Source: an uncultured bacterium (GTDB taxonomy: Bacteria; Patescibacteriota; Patescibacteriia; Patescibacteriales; UBA12465). From it: a stretch of DNA of 6,177 bases. Positions 1 to 6,119 of the stretch are shown one piece after another. The stretch is from positions 1 to 6,177 of the forward strand of contig CALJZR010000072.1 of NCBI GenBank assembly GCA_937983635.1, in the 5' to 3' direction. The position numbers were made by a program, and so were the translations under genes. How positions within the stretch are numbered: position 1 is the stretch's first letter; each line of letters opens with the position of its first letter. Below the pieces are notes generated by a model, which was not told where the DNA came from, made no database searches, and saw only the letters and a program-made list of their open reading frames with translations.

Positions 1-36
1 TTCTTTTTGATTCTCCAACTTCTTTAAAAGCAAGTG

Positions 37-780
37 TCAAAGAGTTAAAAAGAAAGCAATCAGCGCATAAATCTGCGACTGAATAAAAATGCGTTGCCAG
101 CCGCCGCCCATGGCCGTAATTTCTCCGACCCCACTCCGCCGCACCCAGAGATAAACATCGGGCATGAAGTTTAAATTATGGGAAAAGATAAAGAGTAAAA
201 TCAGGGTTTTTAGACTTAAAAAAATACTAGCCAAAAAGAAAATCTTCAGAAAAACTTGACGGTCGCCTTCTTCCCTCACCCCGCCCACCAGTAATAAGGG
301 GATAATTAGGGATAGAAAAAGCCAAGCATTGCCATCGCTGAAGATGTTGCCAAGGCTATGCCCTCGAATTAAACCCTGGACAAAAGCTAAAATAATAAAA
401 GCGGAAAGAGCTAAAAGTGGCAGCCAAAAATAATAAGAGCTTCCAAACTGGCGCCAAGAATTTAAAAAGCCCCGGCGGATGATAAAAATCAAGCTAGCTA
501 ACATTAAAGCCGCCCAAATAACGAGACGCAGAGAAAAACTAAAACCAAAAACGTCGGCCGAAAATAAATGACCCTTAGAACCGACAACCAGTTCCACCAA
601 AACTAAAGCTAAACCCAGCTTTAAAGAAGACAGGCTTAATAAAAAGGCCGCCAAGAAAGAGGCGGCAAGAAGATAAACTTGAATTCCAGGGAGAAAGTAG
701 GCGGTAAAAGAAAGCAACTCCGCTAAAAGAATTAAAGTTCCGAGAAAAAAATAGGGATAACGTGGTTTAAAGTTAAGCAT
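37..780 (-). CDS. O-antigen ligase/polymerase-like polytopic membrane protein, apparently truncated
   Basis: The product is a 247-residue, strongly hydrophobic protein with about eight predicted membrane segments (near residues 10-30, 33-50, 52-66, 83-101, 117-137, 151-167, 177-199 and 231-247). Its features resemble the N-terminal half of Wzy/WaaL-type O-antigen ligase or polymerase proteins: ELVVGSKGHLF at 63-73, the loop VRRSGVGEIT at 213-222, and RIFIQSQIY at 230-238. Such enzymes act at the outer face of the cytoplasmic membrane, linking or transferring lipid-carried glycan units. Family members are usually about 400 residues or more, so the Wzy_C-type half is missing. The frame ends at TGA 39-37, the only TGA stop among the six complete genes and this one, but stays open beyond it to the window edge. 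The gene is therefore truncated, mutated or mis-sequenced. It starts at ATG 780, 3 bp after the DUF192 stop, and is last of the operon genes seen here. The family call rests on recalled sequence style and context, not on a search. Confidence 0.72.
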   Translation of the reverse strand: MLNFKPRYPYFFLGTLILLAELLSFTAYFLPGIQVYLLAASFLAAFLLSLSSLKLGLALVLVELVVGSKGHLFSADVFGFSFSLRLVIWAALMLASLIFIIRRGFLNSWRQFGSSYYFWLPLLALSAFIILAFVQGLIRGHSLGNIFSDGNAWLFLSLIIPLLLVGGVREEGDRQVFLKIFFLASIFLSLKTLILLFIFSHNLNFMPDVYLWVRRSGVGEITAMGGGWQRIFIQSQIYALIAFFLTL

Positions 781-783
781 AGT

Positions 784-1248
784 TTACCAAGAAATTTCAC
801 TGCCGACACCCAAACGACAGGCACGGGCGCGGCCGGCATTAATTTCTAAAACCGCATCCGCCGGATTACCGCTATCATACGAACGCGAAGGCTTTTCTCC
901 CTCTGGCGGCAAATTATGATAAAGATTGATAACGCGATGATCTTTGATAAAAATGATATCTAAAGGAAAATTCATCTTTCTCATTACAAAAGAACGGTCC
1001 GCCGCCCCTTCAAAAAGAAAAAGCATACCCTGATTGGTCGCTAGTGTTTTCTTTTCTGATAAACCCTGGTATTGCTGCTTCGGGCTAGAAACTCTGTCTA
1101 CTAAAAATATACAATCATTAGCTTGAACACGAAAGCGGGGCTGACTGAAAAAATTTAAAGCGCCGAAGGTAGCCAATAATAACAGAAAGAAAAGAGCAAC
1201 AAAGAAGCGATACTGCTGCCAATATTTTTTAATCTTCTTATAATCCAT
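784..1248 (-). CDS. Membrane-anchored DUF192 family protein
   Basis: The product has 154 residues. A basic N-terminus (residues 1-14) is followed by one hydrophobic segment at about 15-34, which looks like an uncleaved membrane anchor or signal segment, so the rest is probably extracytoplasmic. Residues 39-153 match the DUF192 pattern: the GLSEKKTLATNQGMLFLF block at 62-79, then PLDIIFI at 95-101, a Y124-D-S126 element, and AVLEINAG at 132-139. The usual FWMKNM-type block reads FVMRKM (87-92), a divergent form. Cysteines 46 and 144 flank the domain and could pair if exported. DUF192 has no established enzymatic activity that I can assign. The gene overlaps the upstream GT2 gene by 11 bp and sits 3 bp before the ligase-like gene, so it is translated within the glycan operon. 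Family assignment is confident; function is unknown. Confidence 0.86.
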   Translation of the reverse strand: MDYKKIKKYWQQYRFFVALFFLLLLATFGALNFFSQPRFRVQANDCIFLVDRVSSPKQQYQGLSEKKTLATNQGMLFLFEGAADRSFVMRKMNFPLDIIFIKDHRVINLYHNLPPEGEKPSRSYDSGNPADAVLEINAGRARACRLGVGSEISW

Positions 1249-1936
1249 GTTTATTTTTAATAACTGCCATAGCAGCTTGATATTTTTTCACACTTGGTAA
1301 AAAAGGAAACAGCTTATAGGCAAAAGAGGGCAGCCAGGAACTAATGGTGCCGCCGGGAGCAATCTTAAAAAGCACTTTATCTACCCAAACGCCGCTTTTA
1401 CCGGCATTTAACATCGTCAGCCATAAGTCCCAATCCTGAAATTTTTTAATACTTTCGTCCCAGCCGCCAGCGGGAAAATCAGCGCGCTTAATTAAAGCCA
1501 TGGTGTGGATATAGGGGCCAGCTTGAAGCTTAGCCGGATTAAAAGGACCGACTTTAAATAGTTTTTTTCCCCAAAGGAAAGAGGGGTAGGCGTAGCTGGC
1601 CTCGGAATTGAAATCAAGACTGGCGACCAACTCTGCTAAAGCGGAGGGATGAAGATCGGCGTCGGCATCGCAAAAAAATAAATATTCACCTTGAGATTCA
1701 CGAAAGCCGCGATTACGAGCAGCTGGCGCTCCTTTATTTTCCTGATTGATAAAAATAAAACGATTATCTATTTCAATATTTTTAACAAACTCAGAAAAAA
1801 TTTTTTCCGGATCATCTTTAGAGCCATCATTAACAATAATTACTTCCCAATCCCTATATTCTTGCTTAGCAATACTGGCTAAGGTCAGGGATAATTTCTT
1901 AGCTTGATTATAAACCGGAATAATAATGGAAATCAT
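1238..1936 (-). CDS. Family 2 (GT-A fold) glycosyltransferase
   Basis: This is a compact, soluble GT2 glycosyltransferase expected to move a sugar from a nucleotide-sugar donor onto a growing glycan on the cytoplasmic membrane face. Counting from a TTG at 1942, the GT-A landmarks are SIIIPVYN (5-12), VNDGS (37-41), NKGAPAARNRG (69-79), the metal-binding D92-A-D94 region, and QDWDLWL (169-175), which sits where the catalytic E/D-D motif lies in this family. No membrane helix is evident. I prefer ATG 1936 (232 residues) because TTG 1942 adds only two residues; neither has a clear Shine-Dalgarno. The preferred start lies 10 bp after the GT4 stop, and the 3' end overlaps the DUF192 start by 11 bp. 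Acceptor and donor cannot be read from the sequence. Confidence 0.9.
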   Translation of the reverse strand: MISIIIPVYNQAKKLSLTLASIAKQEYRDWEVIIVNDGSKDDPEKIFSEFVKNIEIDNRFIFINQENKGAPAARNRGFRESQGEYLFFCDADADLHPSALAELVASLDFNSEASYAYPSFLWGKKLFKVGPFNPAKLQAGPYIHTMALIKRADFPAGGWDESIKKFQDWDLWLTMLNAGKSGVWVDKVLFKIAPGGTISSWLPSFAYKLFPFLPSVKKYQAAMAVIKNKHGL

Positions 1937-1946
1937 AAACAATTCT

Positions 1947-3035
1947 TTAAATACTACTAATCTTTTCTTTTAGGCTGCCAGCAAGTTTAGTGGCTTGACC
2001 GAGCCAGGAAAAATCTTTTTCCGCTCTTTCCCTGCCCGCTAAACCAAGCCGAGAAGCTTCAGCTGGATTTTGTAATAATTTAGTAATAGCGTCAGCAATC
2101 TCATTAGTGTCTTCGGGATTAACAAGAAGACCGTTAAGATTGTTAATTACCGCATCAGCCACGCCACCGCTATTGCCGGCAATCACCGGTTTGGCCATTA
2201 AGTTCGCCTCTAGATAAACGATTCCGAAACCTTCAAAATCTCCATCTAAATCTCGGGAAGTCGTTATAAATATATCACATAAATCCAAACAAGACCACTT
2301 TTCCACCTCACTTAAAGCCCCCATTAAGACAACCTTATCAGCCACCGAACTTTGCGCAATCAAAGTGTGCAGAGATTCGCGCTCCGGTCCATCGCCAGCC
2401 AATAAATATAGCCAAGACTTAGCCGACACCTTTTCCAAAGATTTAATCACCTGATCAAAGCCTTTGCGTTTCACTAAACGGCCAAGAGAAAAAATGATCT
2501 TTTTTCCAGCTAAATTATAGCGATTTTCCAATTCCGCTTTGATTTCATTATCCGCCCTGCCGACCATAGCTCCAGGATGTAAAACAATAACCTTATCTTT
2601 TAAATTCGGTAAAAAATTTAACAAGATTTCCCGGACCCGGGAATTGGCACAAACTATTATTTTTGCCTTTTGTAAAACTAGCTTAGCTAAAAAACGTTTG
2701 CGTGGTGATTTTAGGGCAAAGCTTAAATCCATGCCGTGCAAAAAAAGACCGAAAGTAAAAGGCTTAATAATATTTAAAAGCAAGGCCACCGTCCCTAAAG
2801 GTAATATCTGTCCGATAAAAACTAAATCAGCTGGCGCCGCCTGTAACTCTTTCCAGAGAGCAATAAAAGCTCTTCGCCAAGGCCAAGAACCAGCAGGTGC
2901 GCATAACTGGCTATGGCTATTATCCAAAACCCGCCAAGAATCAGATTTCGGCCAAGTTGAAATTAAATGATAATAATAACTGGCAACACCGCCAATTTGA
3001 GGGGGATATTCTAAAGTGCAAAGCAATAATTTCAT
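1947..3035 (-). CDS. Family 4 (GT-B fold) glycosyltransferase
   Basis: The product has 362 residues, a normal length for a GT4 retaining transferase. The N-terminal Rossmann-like domain opens with EYPPQIGGV at 9-17, the glycine-rich acceptor-side loop, and contains FLHGMDL at 98-104. The C-terminal donor domain has SLGRLVKRKGFDQVI at 183-197, where R186 and K191 match the residues that bind the donor phosphates. It also has GDGPE at 214-218, the E-x7-E motif E268 to E276 within EGFGIVYLE, and GNSGGVADAV at 287-296. No membrane helix or signal peptide is visible, so it should act in the cytoplasm or peripherally on the membrane. It lies 3 bp after the flippase stop, which supports co-expression for lipid-linked glycan assembly. 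The sugar transferred cannot be determined. Confidence 0.93.
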   Translation of the reverse strand: MKLLLCTLEYPPQIGGVASYYYHLISTWPKSDSWRVLDNSHSQLCAPAGSWPWRRAFIALWKELQAAPADLVFIGQILPLGTVALLLNIIKPFTFGLFLHGMDLSFALKSPRKRFLAKLVLQKAKIIVCANSRVREILLNFLPNLKDKVIVLHPGAMVGRADNEIKAELENRYNLAGKKIIFSLGRLVKRKGFDQVIKSLEKVSAKSWLYLLAGDGPERESLHTLIAQSSVADKVVLMGALSEVEKWSCLDLCDIFITTSRDLDGDFEGFGIVYLEANLMAKPVIAGNSGGVADAVINNLNGLLVNPEDTNEIADAITKLLQNPAEASRLGLAGRERAEKDFSWLGQATKLAGSLKEKISSI

Positions 3036-3038
3036 AAT

Positions 3039-4469
3039 TTAAGAGCGTCGGAAAGAAGTAATGACGCTAGTAATATCAGCCTTCTTGAGGCCGCCAACCG
3101 CAAAAAGAGCAACAAAATAAATTAAGCCGCCACCAAGAACGGCAATGAAAATATTAAATTGCTGTTTTCCCCAGAAGATTACCAAGGCCATCAAAGTAGC
3201 CGCTAAAAACGCTTGAGCTAAAACTTTAAGATTCTTAGCTGGGCGATAAATAATTAAACCCCGAATAGAGAACAGACCGAGAATAAACATCAAAGCATTA
3301 CTAGCTAAAACTGTCACGCTTGCTCCTAACGCCTGCCAGCGTGGAATCAGAAGCAGATTTAAAGCCACGCTAAAAACAGTAGCAATGGCCATATTTAAAG
3401 TGTTGCGACGCTGGCGATCGCAAGCATTTAAAAGCGAGCCGACGGGAAAATTTAAAAAAATGAAGAATATGGCCAGAATAGAAACGCGTAAAGGCCAAAT
3501 TGCTTCGGGACCAGCTTTAAATAAAGGCAGAACTTTGTCGGCTAAGGCAAAAATACCGAAAATGATGGGCAAAGAAATAATTAGCAGATAATTTAAAGCT
3601 CTTTCAAAAGAAACCCGCAATTGTTCTTTATTATTCAGCCAATAAGCACTCATAGCGGGATATAAAGAAGCGGTAAAGGCCATCGGCAAAAATTGCAAGG
3701 CGAAAATTAACTTAAAAGCAATCTGATAAAGACCGACTTGGCCGTAGCCAGCAATAAAACCAAGCAATAAAGAATCTAGGTAAGTAAATAAACGCTGAAA
3801 AATATTATATAAAGCAAAGGGCCAACTAATATTAAAAATGCGAAGAGCTATTTCCTTGTTCCACAAGGGCTTAATTGATAAATGTAAATATCGCTTGACG
3901 ACACTAGCAGAATAAAGGAAATTAAAGACGCTTGCTATCACCAAAATACCCAGCATCGCCGGCAATGAACAGTCTAGAAACATGGCCAGGACGCCTAGAG
4001 TTAAAACAATTAATTGAAAAATAACCGCTGCGATGCTTTCATACTTTAAATTATGAAAACCCCTCGCCACCGCAAAAAAAGTATTAGTAAAAGAATCTAA
4101 AACCATCGATAAAACGGAAATACTGATCAAAACTAAAAGGAAGCGACTGTAAGCAAAACCAGCCACCCCTAAAGATAAAATTACCGTGGCGGCCGCCAAT
4201 AATAATTTTAAAAACAGAACTGTCCGCAGCCACTGAGCGGCTCTAGCCTGATCTTTAGCCACCTCCCGAGTTAAAGCGTTGCCAAAACCGAGGTCAATAA
4301 AAATCGCAAAAATAGTAGTAAAAGAAATGGCGGTATAGTACTGGCCGAGGACCTCCAGGCCTAAAAAACGAGCCAAAAGGATAAAATAAGAAAAAGAGAT
4401 CACTTTTTGAATGATCAAGGCAAGAGTCAAATAAGAAGTATTTTTTGCAATATTAGCAACTTTATTCAT
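3039..4469 (-). CDS. Wzx-like polysaccharide/lipid-linked oligosaccharide flippase
   Basis: The product is a 476-residue integral membrane protein with about 12-14 hydrophobic helices, the usual length and layout for flippases of the polysaccharide-export (MOP/MATE-like) superfamily. Family signatures are the N-terminal region ARFLGLEVLGQYYTAISF (33-50), followed by D59-LGFGN-ALTRE (59-69). Mid-protein GQVGLYQIAFK (243-253) and the C-terminal NLLLIPRWQALGASV (371-385) fit as well. The expected role is translocation of undecaprenyl-phosphate-linked glycan to the outer face of the cytoplasmic membrane, where the ligase/polymerase-like protein of the same operon would act. ATG 4469 is the first gene of the minus-strand operon, about 65 nt downstream of a predicted start site. 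No Shine-Dalgarno is seen upstream. The substrate is unknown; a teichoic or other glycan role is equally possible. Confidence 0.92.
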   Translation of the reverse strand: MNKVANIAKNTSYLTLALIIQKVISFSYFILLARFLGLEVLGQYYTAISFTTIFAIFIDLGFGNALTREVAKDQARAAQWLRTVLFLKLLLAAATVILSLGVAGFAYSRFLLVLISISVLSMVLDSFTNTFFAVARGFHNLKYESIAAVIFQLIVLTLGVLAMFLDCSLPAMLGILVIASVFNFLYSASVVKRYLHLSIKPLWNKEIALRIFNISWPFALYNIFQRLFTYLDSLLLGFIAGYGQVGLYQIAFKLIFALQFLPMAFTASLYPAMSAYWLNNKEQLRVSFERALNYLLIISLPIIFGIFALADKVLPLFKAGPEAIWPLRVSILAIFFIFLNFPVGSLLNACDRQRRNTLNMAIATVFSVALNLLLIPRWQALGASVTVLASNALMFILGLFSIRGLIIYRPAKNLKVLAQAFLAATLMALVIFWGKQQFNIFIAVLGGGLIYFVALFAVGGLKKADITSVITSFRRS

Positions 4470-4516
4470 AAAAATGGAGTCGAAAGTCTAAGAGTATGTC
4501 CTTAGTATAACAGGTA

Positions 4517-4545
4517 TTGATTAATTTTTAAAGTTATGATATTAT
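4517..4545 (+). promoter_or_regulatory. Predicted sigma-70-type promoter for rpmE
   Basis: On the plus strand, TTGATT (4517-4522) and TATTAT (4540-4545, one mismatch from TATAAT) are separated by 17 bp. The projected start is near 4552, leaving a leader of about 92 nt before rpmE. The -35 sequence is identical to that of the divergent promoter, and the two -10 hexamers overlap at 4541-4545. Confidence 0.55.
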
Positions 4546-4550
4546 CGTAA
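4534..4550. promoter_or_regulatory. Imperfect palindrome, possible operator over both -10 elements
   Basis: TTAtGATATTATCgTAA is a 17-bp odd dyad centred on 4542 with seven of eight arm pairs matching (mismatch 4537/4547). It covers the -10 elements of both divergent promoters. It may be a binding site for a dimeric regulator, or simply the symmetry that two overlapping -10 elements produce. No regulator gene is present in the window. Confidence 0.3.
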
Positions 4551-4569
4551 TACCAAAGAAAAAAATCAA
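4541..4569 (-). promoter_or_regulatory. Predicted sigma-70-type promoter for the glycan operon
   Basis: Reading the minus strand, TTGATT (4569-4564) serves as -35 and GATAAT (4546-4541) as -10, separated by exactly 17 bp. The projected start is near 4534, giving a leader of about 65 nt before the flippase ATG. It is the best-spaced hexamer pair I found for the minus strand in this intergenic region. Its -10 overlaps that of the opposing promoter. Confidence 0.55.
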
Positions 4570-4643
4570 TTTTCTTTTTTTGTGCCTTTATCGCAAAATT
4601 AGAAACAAATTCCGAGGTTTTTCCAGCCTCCCTTAAATTTTAT
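4552..4643 (+). promoter_or_regulatory. Predicted rpmE 5' leader
   Basis: About 92 nt lie between the predicted start site and the rpmE ATG. Two weak stems are visible: AAAGAAAA (4555-4562) with TTTTCTTT (4570-4577), which is A/T-rich with a 7-nt loop, and GAGG (4614-4617) with CCTC (4627-4630). The GAGG lies 26 nt before the ATG, too far to be an ordinary ribosome-binding site. No known riboswitch or ribosomal-protein leader is recognised, so regulatory meaning is uncertain. Confidence 0.25.
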
Positions 4644-4982
4644 ATGAAAAAAGACATCCATCCTCAATATTACTCAGATTGCCAAGTTTCTTGTGTTTGT
4701 GGCAATACTTTCAGCACCGGCTCCACTGTCCCGGAGATTAAAGTTGAACTTTGTTCCGCTTGTCATCCTTTCTATACGGGTAAACAAAAATTAGTTGATA
4801 CTGCCCGCCGCGTTGAAAAATTCGGAGCTAAATTAGCCGCTAAAGACACTGCTTCGGCCGGCAAGAAGGGTAAAAAAGTGAAGAAAGCTGAGCGCGCAGA
4901 AGCTAAAGCCAGTAAAGAGGTCGTAGTTAAGACTAAGGACATCAAGAAAATCGCGCAAGTGACTCTCAACACCAAGAAATAA
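4644..4982 (+). CDS. rpmE: 50S ribosomal protein bL31, zinc-binding type with basic C-terminal extension
   Basis: This is a component of the large ribosomal subunit near the subunit bridge and central protuberance. The start MKKDIHPQYY and the block CSACHPFYTGKQKLVDTARRVEKF (37-60) are diagnostic of bL31. C17, C19, C37 and C40 form the zinc-ribbon set of the C+ type, and C13 is an extra nearby cysteine. Typical bL31 is about 65-75 residues. This one has 112, because roughly residues 62-112 form a lysine/alanine/glutamate-rich, probably disordered or helical tail that could contact rRNA. It is first in a plus-strand cluster with prfA and is divergent from the glycan operon, with a predicted promoter at 4517-4545. 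No Shine-Dalgarno is seen before ATG 4644. The identity is secure; the role of the tail is inferred. Confidence 0.96.
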   Translation: MKKDIHPQYYSDCQVSCVCGNTFSTGSTVPEIKVELCSACHPFYTGKQKLVDTARRVEKFGAKLAAKDTASAGKKGKKVKKAERAEAKASKEVVVKTKDIKKIAQVTLNTKK

Positions 4983-4998
4983 ATACACTCTCATAAAG

Positions 4999-5065
4999 AT
5001 AATTAGCTCTTATTATTAGGCTTGCTTGCAAGCAAAGTAATAGCGACAGAGCTAATTATTTTTTT
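4999..5065 (+). terminator. Intrinsic terminator-like nested hairpin between rpmE and prfA
   Basis: A perfect 12-bp stem joins 4999-5010 (ATAATTAGCTCT) to 5048-5059 (AGAGCTAATTAT), and T7 follows at 5059-5065. The 37-nt interior is itself folded: 5011-5017 pairs with 5036-5042 (one G-U pair), and the 14-bp palindrome TTGCTTGCAAGCAA (5022-5035) caps it. The shape fits a Rho-independent terminator for rpmE, although the outer stem is A/T-rich and the structure is longer than usual. It lies 12 nt upstream of the prfA start, so it could also act as an attenuator or partial terminator. Confidence 0.7.
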
Positions 5066-5077
5066 AGCATTCGTTAT

Positions 5078-6115
5078 ATGTACGAAGATATTAAAGAAAA
5101 ATTTGCGGAAATTGAACGCCAACTTTCTGACCCAGAGCTATTAAAACAGCCCCAGGAAATGATTAAAATTTCCCAAGCCCACGCCGCCCTCAAAAATCTA
5201 ATTAAGCTGATTAATGCTGAAGAAAAGATTGAAAAAGAAATTGCCGAAAATACCACTATATTGACTCAAGCGGGTGAAGACGAACTTAAAGCTATGGCCA
5301 CAGAAGAATTAGTCTTATTAAACGAGAACCTCCTTCGCATTCGAGAAGAAATTGATGAAGAGCGCCACCCCCAGGGTCCCAATGATCATAAATCCGCCAT
5401 TTTAGAAATTCGGGCCGGCACCGGCGGTGATGAAGCCGCTCTATTTGCCGGTGACCTTTTTCGGATGTACGTCCGTTTTTGCGAACGCCGTGGCTGGAAG
5501 ACAGAAATGATTGATTCCAGTGCCATCGGTATTGGCGGCTTTAAAGAAATCATCTTTAATATCAAAGGTAACGGTGCTTTTGGTGCCTTAAAATACGAAG
5601 CAGGCACGCACCGCGTTCAGCGCGTCCCGGATACAGAAAAACAAGGCCGTATTCATACCTCCACCGCCACAGTTGTAGTTTTGCCAGAGGCGGAAGAAGT
5701 GGATATAGAATTAAAAATGTCTGACATCCGTATTGATACCTTCTGCTCCAGCGGGCCAGGCGGACAAAGCGTTAATACCACCTATTCTGCCATTCGTATT
5801 CTCCATCTTCCCACTGGTATTATTGTTAGCTGCCAAGATCAAAAATCACAACATCAAAATAAAGAAAAAGCTTTGCAGGTTTTACGCTCCCGCCTCTTAG
5901 CTCGTCAAGAAGAAGAGAGAATGGCGGCCGAATCAAGCGCCCGCAAAGATCAGGTCGGCGGCGGTGATCGCAGCGACAAGATTAAAACCTATAATTTCCC
6001 CCAGGATCGTCTCACTGATCATCGTGCCGGCCAATCTTGGCATAATCTCAACGCTATCATGGACGGTGACTTAGAGGAAATTATTAAAACTGTCAAAAAA
6101 GCCTTACGCGCCTAA
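5078..6115 (+). CDS. prfA: Peptide chain release factor 1 (RF1)
   Basis: RF1 recognises UAA and UAG in the ribosomal A site and triggers peptidyl-tRNA hydrolysis. The N-terminal helical domain (about 1-100) is charged and coiled-coil-like. The motif region AGTGGDEAALFAGDL (113-127) and HRVQRVPDTE (178-187) follow. The codon-recognition tripeptide is P184-D-T186, of the RF1 P-x-T type rather than the RF2 SPF type. SSGPGGQSVNTT (224-235) carries the catalytic GGQ at 228-230, and GDRSDKIKTYNFPQ (296-309) is the conserved C-terminal block. At 345 residues it is slightly shorter than the usual 355-360. Q230 is the residue methylated by PrmC, probably encoded by the next gene. ATG 5078 begins 12 nt after a T tract and has no Shine-Dalgarno, so transcription depends on read-through or on a promoter not clearly seen. 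Confidence 0.97.
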   Translation: MYEDIKEKFAEIERQLSDPELLKQPQEMIKISQAHAALKNLIKLINAEEKIEKEIAENTTILTQAGEDELKAMATEELVLLNENLLRIREEIDEERHPQGPNDHKSAILEIRAGTGGDEAALFAGDLFRMYVRFCERRGWKTEMIDSSAIGIGGFKEIIFNIKGNGAFGALKYEAGTHRVQRVPDTEKQGRIHTSTATVVVLPEAEEVDIELKMSDIRIDTFCSSGPGGQSVNTTYSAIRILHLPTGIIVSCQDQKSQHQNKEKALQVLRSRLLARQEEERMAAESSARKDQVGGGDRSDKIKTYNFPQDRLTDHRAGQSWHNLNAIMDGDLEEIIKTVKKALRA

Positions 6116-6119
6116 GACT

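Noticed and set aside
37..39. UGA reassigned to glycine or tryptophan (as in Gracilibacteria/SR1 or Mycoplasma codes)
   Set aside because: The six other genes with visible ends run full length with no in-frame TGA, although they contain many Gly and Trp codons (all GGN and TGG). A reassigned code would be expected to place TGA inside several of them.
42..56. Programmed -1 ribosomal frameshift in the ligase-like gene
   Set aside because: The candidate heptamer in the mRNA is C TTT TTA, which departs from the canonical X XXY YYZ form at the first base. No downstream stimulatory structure can be judged because the window ends. A simple mutation or indel is more economical.
2539..2970. Plus-strand open frame of 143 codons inside the GT4 gene
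   Set aside because: It lies wholly antisense to a motif-complete glycosyltransferase, its product resembles no known family, and it has no promoter or ribosome-binding signal. It is treated as a shadow frame, as are the shorter frames opposite the GT2, flippase, rpmE and prfA genes.
4555..4577. A/T-only hairpin followed by T residues as a terminator upstream of rpmE
   Set aside because: The 8-bp stem contains a single G-C pair and would be weak. It lies at the start of the predicted rpmE leader with no gene upstream on that strand to terminate.
4998..5003. GATAAT as the -10 of a dedicated prfA promoter
   Set aside because: No acceptable -35 lies 16-18 bp upstream (AGAAAT at 17 bp), and it overlaps the left arm of the terminator-like hairpin, so the hexamer probably arises by chance.
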